Assembly: GCF_021654285.1 (NCBI RefSeq)
Contig: NZ_JAKFZS010000005.1
Span: 124,001-188,000 of the forward strand
DNA: 64,000 nt
Reading direction: 5' to 3'
Source: Pseudoalteromonas luteoviolacea
Lineage (GTDB): Bacteria > Pseudomonadota > Gammaproteobacteria > Enterobacterales > Alteromonadaceae
Shown: positions 25,817 through 35,580 of the stretch, one piece after another
Layout of the letters: each line of letters starts with the position of its first letter
Numbering within the stretch: position 1 is the first letter of the stretch
Made by a program: the position numbers and the translations under genes
Notes under the pieces: generated by a model
What the model was told of the DNA's origin: nothing
The model's input: the letters and a program-made list of their open reading frames with translations, nothing else
The model's database searches: none

Positions 25817-26524
25817 TCATCTAGCGGTGGCTATTTGCTCATGCAAATCTTTGACCACCTTTTCTGGATTCAATTTCCAGTGGTTTAAAATAGTAGCAAA
25901 TTGCCATATATCCCTATCTAAAACATTCGCAGGTAATATCAAGTCGTACCCTGTTACCGTCTTCAGGTTTTGCATCCGGTTTGCAAACATGGCCATTAAG
26001 CCTGTATATGAGCGCCCCTGTGGCGATTCATAACAGGTTTCTTCAATCAGCCATTCTGATGGACAATTGCCATTTGCGCAATGTATTTTAACAGCTTGTA
26101 AAAAAATATGCCGTTGTTCTATGAGTAACTTCCCAGCCAAACGTGGGGTAAGTTCTACTAAAAACTCATCAATATTGTTTAGTTTAATACCTACAGCATT
26201 TAACTCAAGGTTTTCAACTCCTTGAGTCACAAAAGGGACACCACTTGAATGAAAATTTCGGTGTGTGACATGCAAAACCCCAAATTTATGCACATAATTC
26301 AGAGCTAAAGTACTCAATTCAATGCTGTAGTATGGTTGCTGACTCTTTAAAAATCCAAGTAATATCGAGCAGATAGCTGCTGCTGCTAAGGCTAGCTCTA
26401 AAATTGTCGGTGGCGTAGCGCGCAATGTCACAAATAAAATAATCACCCCTAAGCAAATTCCACCAGCGAGCATAAACTCTATGCTGTGGCGGTTAGCTGA
26501 CGCACGCAACGACACTTTATGCAT
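25817..26524 (-). CDS. Membrane-anchored protein of unknown function, possibly DUF2982
   Basis: This 235-residue protein has two N-terminal membrane segments (about residues 18-35 and 41-58). A cytoplasmic domain of roughly 170 residues follows, containing FGVLHVTHRNF, four Cys (two in IHCANGNCPS) and a charged C-terminus. I suspect the DUF2982 family of Shewanella and Vibrio from memory of its size and build, but cannot confirm it. The arrangement of two hairpin helices followed by a soluble domain with a PH-like pattern suggests a membrane-tethered protein (inference). It is first of the minus-strand run ending in the DUF1566 genes. Confidence 0.62.
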   Translation of the reverse strand: MHKVSLRASANRHSIEFMLAGGICLGVIILFVTLRATPPTILELALAAAAICSILLGFLKSQQPYYSIELSTLALNYVHKFGVLHVTHRNFHSSGVPFVTQGVENLELNAVGIKLNNIDEFLVELTPRLAGKLLIEQRHIFLQAVKIHCANGNCPSEWLIEETCYESPQGRSYTGLMAMFANRMQNLKTVTGYDLILPANVLDRDIWQFATILNHWKLNPEKVVKDLHEQIATAR

Positions 26525-26752
26525 AATAAAACCACCAATAAAATATCAGCATGGCGATTAGCCATAAGAATAACTTTCTTAATTGTAAGCACCTTTTACA
26601 GGGTTTTATTTTACCCATTTCAGTAACCTTTTAGGTACACAGTAATAAGTTCTGTTATATTTTCGTTTAATACACAAATATACAAGATATCCGTGATTTT
26701 CTCTCATAAGAATTTTTGTACACTAACCATCTACAAATAGTGAGATGAAATT

Positions 26753-27802
26753 ATGCGTGCAAATCAGTCGGGCAAAGCCCTTTTTCCTACTCTTATTTTA
26801 ATGCTAATCGCATTGTGCGGCTATCTCTATTTTCCCGCGTCACAAGGAGAGCAATCAAACCGTCCAAACCGAGCAGTGGAAGTATCTGTTCATGAAGTTA
26901 TCACCGAAAACCGTGCCATTACAGCACAAGCCATCGGCTCAGCTCGAGCAAACCAAGCAATAGATATTACGAGTTCGCATAGCGATTACATCAGCGACAT
27001 TTTGTTTATTGATGGTCAAACCGTATCACAGGGCCAAAAGCTGGCTCAACTTAACAATAAAGAAGAGTTACTGGCAGTCAAAGAGTTGACGATCAATCTA
27101 GCAGAACAACAAAGACAACTCTCGCGACTTACCGAGCTAGCAAAAACACAATCAGCGGCACGCTCACAGTTAGATGCCCAGCGTTCTTCAGTTGATGCGC
27201 TAAAAACGCAACTGCAAACCACCAAACTAAAATTATCTGAAATGAGCATACACGCGCCTTTTGATGGTGTGCTTGGTAAACGCTTAGTGTCGATAGGCAG
27301 TTATGTAAAAGACAACACCCCGCTTACGACACTTGATGATATTGGTACCATTAAAGTTGATTTCCAATTACCAGAAAAATACTTAGCAAAAATCGTACTG
27401 GGAATGAAAGCCAGCGTGACCAGCGATGCCTACAAAGCACAACAGTTTATGGGGCAGATCTCTCATATTGATCCACGTATTGATGAGTCGACTCGTAGTA
27501 TCCAAGTCACTGCCAGCTTTGACAACAGTGAGCACTTATTGCGCCCCGGCATGCTCTTAAATGTCGCAGTACAATTACAACAGCTCGATGCTTTAATGGT
27601 GCCGGAAAAGAGCCTGATCCCGAGGCAAGACAAGCATTTTGTCTATGTCGTCAAAGATAATAAAGTGCAGCAACAACAAATTACCTTACTCAATCGCTTT
27701 CCAGGTTGGGTTGCTGTGACAGGGCTAAATTCTGGCGAACTGGTCGTCACTGAAGGTACGACCAAAATACGCAGTGGCAGCCAAGTATCTGTAAAGGGGT
27801 AA
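26753..27802 (+). CDS. RND efflux periplasmic adaptor (membrane fusion protein)
   Basis: This 349-residue adaptor has one N-terminal membrane segment or signal anchor (residues 10-27). A lipoyl half-motif (ITSSHSDYISDILFIDGQTV) and a short alpha-hairpin (about residues 105-160) follow. Then come the second lipoyl half (IHAPFDGVLGKRLVSIGSYV), a beta-barrel and a membrane-proximal domain. It is typical of MexH/AcrA-like proteins that join an RND pump to an outer-membrane channel. The GTG start of the pump gene lies four bases after its stop. No TolC-type gene is present here. Confidence 0.93.
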   Translation: MRANQSGKALFPTLILMLIALCGYLYFPASQGEQSNRPNRAVEVSVHEVITENRAITAQAIGSARANQAIDITSSHSDYISDILFIDGQTVSQGQKLAQLNNKEELLAVKELTINLAEQQRQLSRLTELAKTQSAARSQLDAQRSSVDALKTQLQTTKLKLSEMSIHAPFDGVLGKRLVSIGSYVKDNTPLTTLDDIGTIKVDFQLPEKYLAKIVLGMKASVTSDAYKAQQFMGQISHIDPRIDESTRSIQVTASFDNSEHLLRPGMLLNVAVQLQQLDALMVPEKSLIPRQDKHFVYVVKDNKVQQQQITLLNRFPGWVAVTGLNSGELVVTEGTTKIRSGSQVSVKG

Positions 27803-27805
27803 GCA

Positions 27806-30800
27806 GTGAAGATCACCGATACAGCCGTAAAAAGGCCAATTTTTGCTATTGTAATCAATTTACTATTACTTACCTTCGGGATTGTTGCATTTACTATGTT
27901 ACCGCTGCGTGAGTATCCGGATATAGAAACCCCGATTGTCAATGTCAGCACAGATTACACTGGCGCATCAGCCGCGGTGGTTGAGGCCAAAATCACTCAA
28001 GTACTAGAAAATCGCATTTCAGGTATTGAGGGCATTAAAAGTATTAATTCTTCAAGCCGCAATGGCCGCTCAAACATTACCATCGAATTTAACGTCGACA
28101 GGGATATTGATGCTGCCGCCAATGATGTCCGAGAACGTGTTTCACGGGCATTAGACCGATTACCCGAGCAAGTTCGACCGCCGGAAGTTTCTAAATCGAG
28201 TGATGATGAAAATGCCATTGCGTGGTTTGTTTTAAACAGTACCTCAATGGATACGCTACAGCTGTCTGATTATGCTCAGCGCTACGTGGTTGATCGCTTG
28301 GCTGTGGTTGATGGGGTATCACGGGTACAAATCGGTGGCGAACGTCGCTATGCAATGAAGATATGGCTTGACCGCCAAGCTATGGCAGCCAGAGGCGTAA
28401 CCAGCGGTGATATTGAAAATGTTTTACGTCGCGAAAATGTTGAATTACCTGCTGGGGAAATCGAATCTTTAGATCGTGATTTCGCTGTTCGTATTGCCCG
28501 GAGTTATACCTCGCAACGCGACTTTTCAGAACTGGTTATCAAGCGCGGTGATAACGGCTATCTAGTTCGCCTTGGTGAAGTCGCCAAGGTGTCGTTAGAA
28601 GCACAAGATGAAGAGAGCACGTTCCGTGGCAATGGTAAAAACATGATAGGCCTTGGTATCGTTAAACAGGCCAAAGCGAATACGTTAGACGTGGTTGATA
28701 ATGTTCGTAAAGAACTTATTTCGATAAAGCGAAACTTACCTGAAGGAACAAAAATAGAGGACAGTTACGACTCGTCTATTTTCATCCGTGAATCAATTTC
28801 TGAAGTTTATCGCACACTCGCTATCGCCATGGGCTTAGTAGTTCTCATCATCTTTATCTTTTTAGGAAACATTCGGGCAACGCTTATCCCCGCGGTCACT
28901 GTGCCTGTGGCACTCATAGCAACTTTTATGTTTTTATTGGCCATGGGGTATTCCATTAACCTGCTCACATTACTTGCACTCGTATTGGCCATCGGCCTAG
29001 TTGTAGATGATGCCATCGTGATGCTAGAAAACATTCACCGACGCATTGAACAAGGAGAACCAAGGCTACTTGCAGCATATCGAGGAGCCAGAGAAGTCGG
29101 CTTTGCCATCATCGCAACAACGCTCGTCCTAGTCTCTGTGTTTGTGCCATTGATCTTTATGGATGGACGCATCGGTGCGCTATTTACGGAGTTTGCCCTT
29201 GCGGTTAGTGCAGCCGTTATTTTCTCAAGTATTACCGCACTGACCTTGTCACCAGCTCTGTGCTCAAAAGTGCTCAAACAAGAGCAAGAGGGGCGTTTCT
29301 CGAAGTGGATGAATCACCAATTTGGTCGGTTAGAGCTGCGCTATCAAAACGTATTAAGACGCAACGTAAACAGCCGCTATGGCTTGATTTTAGTGCTCAT
29401 CCTGTCGCTGGCTGCCAGCTATGGCTTGTTTAAACAGATCCCATCGGAGCTCACGCCCAAAGAAGATCGCGGTACCTTCTTCCTTATGATGAGTGGCCCT
29501 GAGGGGGCTAGTTATGAAAATAACGCGGCAAATATGGCACAAATTGAGCAGCATCTCATGCCATATGTTGAAAATAATGAACTCAGCCGCGTACTGATCC
29601 GCGTTCCTGGTTGGGGGAGTATGGGGGGTGTTGCCATTGTTGGCATGCCAGACTGGGATGAACGAAAGCGCTCTACTTGGCAAGTCATGTCTGAGATCAG
29701 CGGTAAAATGCAACAGGTGACCGACGTAAGAGCATTTGCCATCATGCGCAGAGGCATTGGTGGTGGAGGTTCATCTCGACCCATTGAATTTGTATTACAA
29801 GGTAATGATTATCAAGAGCTCGCAGCTTGGCGCGACCGTATTTTTGAACGTGCTCGCAGTAATCCAGGATTAATCAGACTCGATCATGATTATAAAGAAA
29901 CGTTCCCTCAGTTTTTAATCAGCATAGACAAACTTAAAGCTGCTGATTTAGGTGTGTCGACCAGCGACATCGGCCGTACATTAGAAACCATGTTGGGCCA
30001 GCGTCGAGTCACCACTTTTATCGACAGAGGCGAAGAGTATGATGTTATCCTCAAAGGCACCAAGGCTGACTTTGCTGCTCCCACAGATATCAATAATGTG
30101 TATGTCACCTCTCGTACGGGGCAACTTATTCCATTAGACAGCCTTATTACAATAAAAGAAGAAGCGACAGCCGCCCGATTAAATCGCTACAACCGTATGC
30201 GAGCAATCACTATTTCGGCTAATTTGGCTGAGGGCTATACGCTAGAGCAAGCACTGGATTTCCTGAATACCGTGGCCAGCGAGGAAAATCACACCGATGG
30301 CGCAATTGATTATAAAGGCGAGTCACAGCTCTTTTATGAGGGCGCATCTGCAATGACATATGTCTTTATTCTTGCTTTAACCGTCACCTTCTTAGTCTTG
30401 GCTGCGCAATTTGAAAGCTTTGTGCACCCATTTGTGATCATGCTAACCGTGCCGCTTGGTTTAATTGGGGCCATGCTAGGCTTATACTTCAGTGACAGTT
30501 CGATCAACATTTACAGCCAAATTGGCATCGTCATGTTGATAGGGCTCAGTGCTAAAAATGGTATTTTGATTGTGGAATTTGCCAACCAATTACGGGATAA
30601 AGGCATGGCATTTGAGCAAGCGATTATTAGCGCCGCAACTCAGCGTTTACGCCCAATCATCATGACTTCATTGACTACAGTAATGAGTGCCATTCCCCTG
30701 GTATTGGCAACGGGTCCAGGTGCGGAAAGCAGAATGGTGATTGGCGTTGTAGTATTTGCAGGAGTCAGTCTAGCAACTATTCTTACCTTGTTTGTTATTC

Positions 30801-30916
30801 CAACAGCCTATGGCATACTTGCTAAGCGAACCCGCTCACCTGAGCATACTGCTGTTGAGCTCGACAAACAGCAACAAACGTATCCTCATCGTGAGCAAAA
30901 CGAAGGAATTGAATAA
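27806..30916 (+). CDS. RND-family (HAE1-like) efflux pump permease
   Basis: This 1036-residue inner-membrane pump has the AcrB/MexF-type layout. A first membrane helix lies at about residues 10-30, and two large periplasmic loops lie at about 40-330 and 555-850. Two groups of helices carry the proton-relay Asp pair in GLVVDDAIVMLENIHRR and a Lys in the second half (SAKNGILIVEFANQLRDKG). The start is GTG with a modest SD. It is encoded directly after its adaptor, and its stop shares a base with msrA. Substrates cannot be predicted from the sequence. Confidence 0.95.
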   Translation: MKITDTAVKRPIFAIVINLLLLTFGIVAFTMLPLREYPDIETPIVNVSTDYTGASAAVVEAKITQVLENRISGIEGIKSINSSSRNGRSNITIEFNVDRDIDAAANDVRERVSRALDRLPEQVRPPEVSKSSDDENAIAWFVLNSTSMDTLQLSDYAQRYVVDRLAVVDGVSRVQIGGERRYAMKIWLDRQAMAARGVTSGDIENVLRRENVELPAGEIESLDRDFAVRIARSYTSQRDFSELVIKRGDNGYLVRLGEVAKVSLEAQDEESTFRGNGKNMIGLGIVKQAKANTLDVVDNVRKELISIKRNLPEGTKIEDSYDSSIFIRESISEVYRTLAIAMGLVVLIIFIFLGNIRATLIPAVTVPVALIATFMFLLAMGYSINLLTLLALVLAIGLVVDDAIVMLENIHRRIEQGEPRLLAAYRGAREVGFAIIATTLVLVSVFVPLIFMDGRIGALFTEFALAVSAAVIFSSITALTLSPALCSKVLKQEQEGRFSKWMNHQFGRLELRYQNVLRRNVNSRYGLILVLILSLAASYGLFKQIPSELTPKEDRGTFFLMMSGPEGASYENNAANMAQIEQHLMPYVENNELSRVLIRVPGWGSMGGVAIVGMPDWDERKRSTWQVMSEISGKMQQVTDVRAFAIMRRGIGGGGSSRPIEFVLQGNDYQELAAWRDRIFERARSNPGLIRLDHDYKETFPQFLISIDKLKAADLGVSTSDIGRTLETMLGQRRVTTFIDRGEEYDVILKGTKADFAAPTDINNVYVTSRTGQLIPLDSLITIKEEATAARLNRYNRMRAITISANLAEGYTLEQALDFLNTVASEENHTDGAIDYKGESQLFYEGASAMTYVFILALTVTFLVLAAQFESFVHPFVIMLTVPLGLIGAMLGLYFSDSSINIYSQIGIVMLIGLSAKNGILIVEFANQLRDKGMAFEQAIISAATQRLRPIIMTSLTTVMSAIPLVLATGPGAESRMVIGVVVFAGVSLATILTLFVIPTAYGILAKRTRSPEHTAVELDKQQQTYPHREQNEGIE

Positions 30917-31446
30917 TGAGTCAATCACAACTGGCCACGTTTGGTGGTGGGTGCTTTTGGTGTATCGATGCCGCATTTCGCAGAGTAAAAGGTGTCACGC
31001 AAGTGACATCTGGCTACAGCGGTGGCAGTACGCTCAATCCGACATATAAAGAAATTTGCTCAGGTGCTAGCGGCCATGCTGAAGTGGTACAGTTGGCGTT
31101 TGACCCTGATGTGGTGTCATTTGAAAAACTACTTGAGATGTTTTTTACACTGCACGATCCCACACAACTTAATCGTCAGGGTAATGACATTGGTACCCAG
31201 TACCGCAGCGTGATTTTTTATCATTCTGATGAGCAATTGCAGCTGGCTCAAGCTTATATAACAAAGCTTCAACCTCAACTACAAGATGCTATTGTCACGG
31301 AGCTGAGTGAAATCGAAACGTTTTATGATGCAGAACAGTATCATCAAAACTACTTCGATGAGAATCCCAATCAAGGCTATTGCAGCATTATGATTGCGCC
31401 CAAAGTGGCGAAGTTTGAGCAGCGATTTAGCGCCTACTTAGAATAA
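30916..31446 (+). CDS. msrA: Peptide-methionine (S)-S-oxide reductase MsrA
   Basis: This 176-residue enzyme reduces methionine-S-sulfoxide. The active site is TFGGGCFWCIDAAF with catalytic C13. Conserved YSGGSTLNPTYKEICSG, HAEVV and the later TQYRSVIFYH are present. A clear resolving Cys in a C-terminal extension is not obvious; C16 and the single Cys in QGYCSIM are candidates. Its ATG overlaps the pump's TAA (TAATG), an unusual coupling of an oxidative-repair enzyme to an RND efflux operon. A strong terminator follows. Confidence 0.95.
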   Translation: MSQSQLATFGGGCFWCIDAAFRRVKGVTQVTSGYSGGSTLNPTYKEICSGASGHAEVVQLAFDPDVVSFEKLLEMFFTLHDPTQLNRQGNDIGTQYRSVIFYHSDEQLQLAQAYITKLQPQLQDAIVTELSEIETFYDAEQYHQNYFDENPNQGYCSIMIAPKVAKFEQRFSAYLE

Positions 31447-31474
31447 AAAAGGTGAGCACTCGCTCACCTTTTTT
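31445..31474. terminator. Bidirectional terminator between msrA and btuB
   Basis: AAAAAAGGTGAGC and GCTCACCTTTTTT form a perfect inverted repeat around the loop ACTC, giving a U-tract on both strands. It ends msrA on the plus strand and the convergent btuB on the minus strand. Confidence 0.93.
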
Positions 31475-31479
31475 ACAGC

Positions 31480-33336
31480 TTAAAAGCGATATTGTAAATT
31501 AACAAAGAAACGTCTTTCAGGTGTATTGTAATAATTCACGCCTGTCACTTCGCTTTGCTCATTCATTACAAGGCTGGATGCAACCGCACCATACTCTTTG
31601 TCGAGTAAGTTTTCTATTCGCGCAGATAACTTCAGTGCATCAGATAAATTATAATTCGCCGCTAAGTTCACCAAGGTATATGAGTTTAATCTAAATGCTT
31701 CGCCAGTAGGTAAAGCTGCCGTGCTGTCACGGCGACCACGGAACTGCAGCTCGGTGATCACTTCAAAGTCGTCCCATTGTTTAGCGAGTTGCCAATTGAC
31801 AGTGCTCTTGGCAACCTGAGGAAGTGGCTTACCATTGGTCTTATCTTTCGCATTTACAAATGCGAAATTAAAGTCTGACTCAATACCATATAGCAATGTA
31901 TTTGAAATACTAAGCTCCAAACCTTGATGCTGTGCATTCTCGACATTATCAGGCCCCCAATTGCCGCTAGCATTTGGTCGCCACACTATCTTATTCGTGA
32001 AATCCGTTTGATAAATAGCAAAGTCGATTACCGTGTCAGCCAATGATGCCTTTAAGCCAAGCTCAAAGTTATCTGACTCTTCCGGTAATAGTGCCGGGTT
32101 TCCAGATGAAGGAAAATATAGATCATTAAAAGTAGGTGCTTTATAGCCAGTGTTATGAGCTAGTCTAAATGTGGCATCGCGATGTACTTTATATCCCAAT
32201 GCTAAACTATGCGTCACTTCACTGCCAAACTGATCATCGTCGTCATAACGTACTGTTCCCTCTATCAAAGCTTGGTCGTATTCGTAAACAGTACCTACAA
32301 ATACGCCTAACGTATCACGCTGACTCTGCACATAGGTAGAAGTTGATGCAGATACATCATCTTCTGTTGCATTTACACCGCCCAAAACAACCCAGTTTTC
32401 TTGAACATCAATATGGCCATCGTAGTTGAATATATTGCGTTTAGTCACAGTTTTGCTGGCACCAAACTCACTCACATCAACTGATTCGTCTTGCGATTTT
32501 GTTGCTGTAAGTGCATGTGATACATTATCCAGCTGCATCTCAAAACCGATGCTTAAAAATTGATTGTTGAACTTATCTTCATACGCAGTCGCATTACTAG
32601 AGCCGAAGCGGCTATCGTAGCTCGTATCCCCTTCACTGCCTTGAAAAGCCGCAAATGCTTTACTCTCAGGGGTAATTTGGTACTCAGCTCTGAGCCCATA
32701 ACTGGTGTTATCATGGCCATCAGAATCAGGCTGTGTTCCTTGCAGAACGTCAAAGTTATCAGTCTCTTCGTAACCCAAATTTGCTAATACTGTCAACGCG
32801 TCACTCTTGAACGAAGTAGCTACTTGAGCATTGCGATAACTATTACTGCCAAGGGTAATATCTGCAGTTGTATGCTCCGCACGACGCGTAATGATGTTGA
32901 TCACGCCAGCCATCGCATCAGAGCCATAAATTGCTGCTCGAGAGCCTTTCAATATTTCAACACGTTCAATGCTTTGCAAAGGTACTTTTGCAATTGACTT
33001 ATAGCCTAGAGTTGCAGAGCCCACTCGATTTCCATCAATAAGCACCAGAGTATGCTTTGAGCTGCCACCTCTTAAAGTCAAACCTGCATTATGGCCAAAG
33101 CCACCATTAGAATTAATTTGAATACCAGCTTGCTGAGATAGCAGCGTAACAAGGTCGCGAGCGCCACTGCGTTCAATGTCTGTACGCTCAATCACCGATA
33201 CAGACGCTAGTACGTCTTTTTGCGACTGCTCAATTTTATTTGCTGTAACGGTAATACGCTCTATTTCTTGAGTCGCAGATGTGTGAAATGAAACCGCTGC
33301 TAATACAGCAGCACTTAGCGCAGATATTTTTAACAT
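31480..33336 (-). CDS. btuB: TonB-dependent vitamin B12 receptor BtuB
   Basis: This 618-residue outer-membrane receptor imports cobalamin with TonB energy. It has a signal peptide ending SFHTSA, then a TonB box-like ERITVTAN. A plug domain spans about residues 35-150 (VTLLSQQAGIQI, LTLRGGSSKHTLVLIDGNRV and VEILKGSRAAIYGSDAM). A 22-strand barrel ends in a terminal Phe (VNLQYRF). Size and plug match E. coli BtuB (614). A cobalamin riboswitch directly upstream confirms the substrate. Confidence 0.96.
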   Translation of the reverse strand: MLKISALSAAVLAAVSFHTSATQEIERITVTANKIEQSQKDVLASVSVIERTDIERSGARDLVTLLSQQAGIQINSNGGFGHNAGLTLRGGSSKHTLVLIDGNRVGSATLGYKSIAKVPLQSIERVEILKGSRAAIYGSDAMAGVINIITRRAEHTTADITLGSNSYRNAQVATSFKSDALTVLANLGYEETDNFDVLQGTQPDSDGHDNTSYGLRAEYQITPESKAFAAFQGSEGDTSYDSRFGSSNATAYEDKFNNQFLSIGFEMQLDNVSHALTATKSQDESVDVSEFGASKTVTKRNIFNYDGHIDVQENWVVLGGVNATEDDVSASTSTYVQSQRDTLGVFVGTVYEYDQALIEGTVRYDDDDQFGSEVTHSLALGYKVHRDATFRLAHNTGYKAPTFNDLYFPSSGNPALLPEESDNFELGLKASLADTVIDFAIYQTDFTNKIVWRPNASGNWGPDNVENAQHQGLELSISNTLLYGIESDFNFAFVNAKDKTNGKPLPQVAKSTVNWQLAKQWDDFEVITELQFRGRRDSTAALPTGEAFRLNSYTLVNLAANYNLSDALKLSARIENLLDKEYGAVASSLVMNEQSEVTGVNYYNTPERRFFVNLQYRF

Positions 33337-33384
33337 GAAGATCCCCTACTTTGTACCCACCGCACAAAGTTCATCAAATGAGTC

Positions 33385-33535
33385 AAATTCAAGGCCGGTC
33401 TCCGGACTCAACCACATCACTATAGTTTTACCGTTGCGGGGGCAGTGTTGGGATTGCCAAATTCAAATTTTGCGCACCAACTTCCCGATTATCCAATATA
33501 CCCGCTGTCCACCAGCGTTGTTTGGCACCTCGAAA
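33385..33535 (-). ncRNA. Cobalamin (AdoCbl) riboswitch upstream of btuB
   Basis: On the minus strand the conserved elements of the cobalamin riboswitch appear in order: AGGTGCC (33530-33524), CGGGAAGTTGGTG, AATCCCAACACTGCCCCCGC followed by AACGGTAA, and finally GAGTCCGGAGACCGGCC (the B12 box, 33409-33393). An AGGGGA ribosome-binding site lies just before the btuB ATG. No intrinsic terminator is seen in the 50-base spacer. Control is therefore probably at translation initiation: B12 binding would hide the SD. Confidence 0.93.
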
Positions 33536-33634
33536 TTCCGCGCGTATTGTCTGAGATTAAAGGGGGGATTGTCAATGGACGTCCAGAGTTCCAGTACCAT
33601 TTATTGATCTGGAACCCCAGTACTTAAAGACCGA

Positions 33635-34117
33635 TTAGTCTCTGAAGTTTTTGAACTGGAATGGTTGACCCAGATCAGATGTGCGAATTAGCTGCATAAC
33701 TTCTTGCAAATCATCACGTTTTTTACCAGTAACACGTACTTCTTCGCCTTGAATAGCCGCTTGTACTTTGAGCTTTGAATCCTTGATAAGCTTTACGACT
33801 TTCTTAGCCATATCCTTATCAATACCTTGCTTTAAAGCCACTTTACGAGCAAACGTTTTACCACTGCGCTCAACGTCTTTTAATTCAAAACACCCTACAT
33901 CTAGACCGCGTTTTGCCGCTTTACCAACAACCATATCAAATAACTGCATGACCTGCTGTTCAGATTCAGACTTTAATTGGATAACTTCGTCTTTCAGCTC
34001 AATAGATGCTTCAACACCTCTAAAGTCATAGCGCGTTTCCAATTCACGGTTAGCATTATCAACGGTGTTTTTCGCTTCCGTCATTTCTATTTCAGATACA
34101 ATATCAAAAGAAGGCAT
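33635..34117 (-). CDS. yajQ: YajQ-family nucleotide-binding protein
   Basis: This 160-residue protein matches YajQ end to end: [40 protein letters not shown] and the closing [11 protein letters not shown]. Members bind nucleotides, and in Xanthomonas and Pseudomonas relatives c-di-GMP (family knowledge). The protein is two ferredoxin-like repeats without catalytic residues. It is a single minus-strand gene with an AGGAGAG-like SD. Confidence 0.95.
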   Translation of the reverse strand: MPSFDIVSEIEMTEAKNTVDNANRELETRYDFRGVEASIELKDEVIQLKSESEQQVMQLFDMVVGKAAKRGLDVGCFELKDVERSGKTFARKVALKQGIDKDMAKKVVKLIKDSKLKVQAAIQGEEVRVTGKKRDDLQEVMQLIRTSDLGQPFQFKNFRD

Positions 34118-34320
34118 TGCTCTCTCCTCAAAACAAATTTGTAGGCAATTATAACAATGCTCAACAGCAATACGATATACTTTTTTGCATATGCATATGG
34201 CTTCATCTGATCATTGAATATGTTCTTGTATGCCCATGAGTATTCAAGCATTTACTATTAAGCCACTTTTAATATTTCGGTGTTATACTGATTTTTCATC
34301 ACATTGAAGTTGGAGTGCAT

Positions 34321-34674
34321 GTGACAAGAAAATTATACCGAGCATTACTACTGTTATTTTTGATCGTCGTAACATACCTATTTGCAAAAGAAGTTAACAA
34401 TCATACTATTAGGATTGCACACCTAGATAAGGTGGTGCACTTTGGGGTATTTTTCGCGTTGGCGTTTTTTTCGCATCGAGCGTTTAAATTTAAGATCTGG
34501 TTCCATATGATTTTACTGACAAGCTATGGCGCTGCGGTTGAATGGATGCAATCTACGCTGCCATATAGACAGGCTTCCCTTGGCGACTTTATTGCGGATG
34601 TCAGCGGCGCAATGAGCTATTTTATCGCTATCTGGCTGTTTGATAAATATAAGCAGAGACGAGCAGCATCATGA
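34321..34674 (+). CDS. VanZ-like membrane protein
   Basis: This protein of about 117 residues has four hydrophobic segments and the VanZ-like elements HLDKVVHFGVFFALAFF and DFIADVSGA. In glycopeptide-resistance systems VanZ confers low-level teicoplanin resistance, but most chromosomal VanZ-like proteins have no known function (family knowledge). The GTG at 34321 is preferred: GGAG ends five bases upstream. A GTG two codons earlier overlaps that SD. The last four bases overlap the panE-like gene (ATGA). Confidence 0.78.
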   Translation: MTRKLYRALLLLFLIVVTYLFAKEVNNHTIRIAHLDKVVHFGVFFALAFFSHRAFKFKIWFHMILLTSYGAAVEWMQSTLPYRQASLGDFIADVSGAMSYFIAIWLFDKYKQRRAAS

Positions 34675-35567
34675 GTCAGGTCTATATACTTGGTTGCGGT
34701 GCTGTTGGACTATTACTGGCAGAAAAGCTTGCAAAAGAGCATTCTGTCACACTTATCACGCGTAATTTATCCTACCAAGCGTTTTTGTTTATTCAAGGTG
34801 AAGAGCAAACTCACCTTGATATAAAAGTGACTACTTTAGATCAGCTCAGTGAAAAAATTCATACCTGCATTATTCCCGTCAAGGCATACCAAGTTGAACA
34901 AGCTATCTCTGACATAACCCCCCACTTAAGTGATAATGCAAATCTCATTCTCAGCCACAACGGTATGCATGATCTTCAGAGTATTCAAACACAGCTCGCA
35001 CCAAAACATGCGCTCTTTTTCTTCAGTACTTCCATGGGAGGCATGAAACCAACCCCAAATTCAGTGATATTTAAAGGACATGGCCTCTCGCAACTTGGCG
35101 CGTGTAACCAGATCGCAAAAAAACGACTGAATACACTGTATCAAACGTGGTTTGCAACGCATTTTGACCCATTCGAAGTGGTCGACGATATTAATTTGAT
35201 CAGGTGGAAAAAGTTATGCGTCAACATTGCTATCAACCCGTTAACGGCATTACACCAATGTCAAAACGGCGCTTTAAGAGCCCCCAAATATGCACGCAAA
35301 GTGTTGAACTTACTTAATGAGACATGTGAAATCGCAAGGTTAGAAGGCGTTGAATTACAATTGAGTGAAGAGCTAACACGTGCCTATCATGTCATGACAT
35401 TGACCGCAACAAACACCTCATCCATGGCACAAGATATCAAACTAAACAGGCGCTCTGAAATAGATGCAATTTGCGGGTTTGTTGTCACCCAGGCAAAAAA
35501 GCATGGCTGCCAAGCTCCCCAAAATGAGCATCTTTGGCAGCAAATAAAACAAAAAGAGCAGGTTTAA
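34671..35567 (+). CDS. panE: Ketopantoate reductase-family protein (PanE/ApbA)
   Basis: This 298-residue NADPH-dependent reductase would make pantoate for CoA synthesis. It opens with a Rossmann motif YILGCGAVGLLLAEKLA. It also holds the ApbA family region RWKKLCVNIAINPLTALHQC, with the catalytic Lys and the conserved Asn. Several bacteria carry more than one paralogue, so the true substrate is not assured. It overlaps the VanZ-like gene by four bases and is closed by a terminator that spans its stop codon. Confidence 0.85.
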   Translation: MSQVYILGCGAVGLLLAEKLAKEHSVTLITRNLSYQAFLFIQGEEQTHLDIKVTTLDQLSEKIHTCIIPVKAYQVEQAISDITPHLSDNANLILSHNGMHDLQSIQTQLAPKHALFFFSTSMGGMKPTPNSVIFKGHGLSQLGACNQIAKKRLNTLYQTWFATHFDPFEVVDDINLIRWKKLCVNIAINPLTALHQCQNGALRAPKYARKVLNLLNETCEIARLEGVELQLSEELTRAYHVMTLTATNTSSMAQDIKLNRRSEIDAICGFVVTQAKKHGCQAPQNEHLWQQIKQKEQV

Positions 35568-35580
35568 ACCTGCTCTTATT
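35553..35580. terminator. Terminator shared by panE and thiI
   Basis: AAGAGCAGGTTTAAACCTGCTCTT is a perfect palindrome with a T-rich tail on both sides, positioned at the panE stop on the plus strand and just after the thiI stop on the minus strand. Confidence 0.9.

Noticed and set aside
33335..33607. 90-codon plus-strand frame opposite the btuB leader
   Set aside because: It lies on the complement of the cobalamin riboswitch, whose conserved bases explain the sequence; there is no SD.
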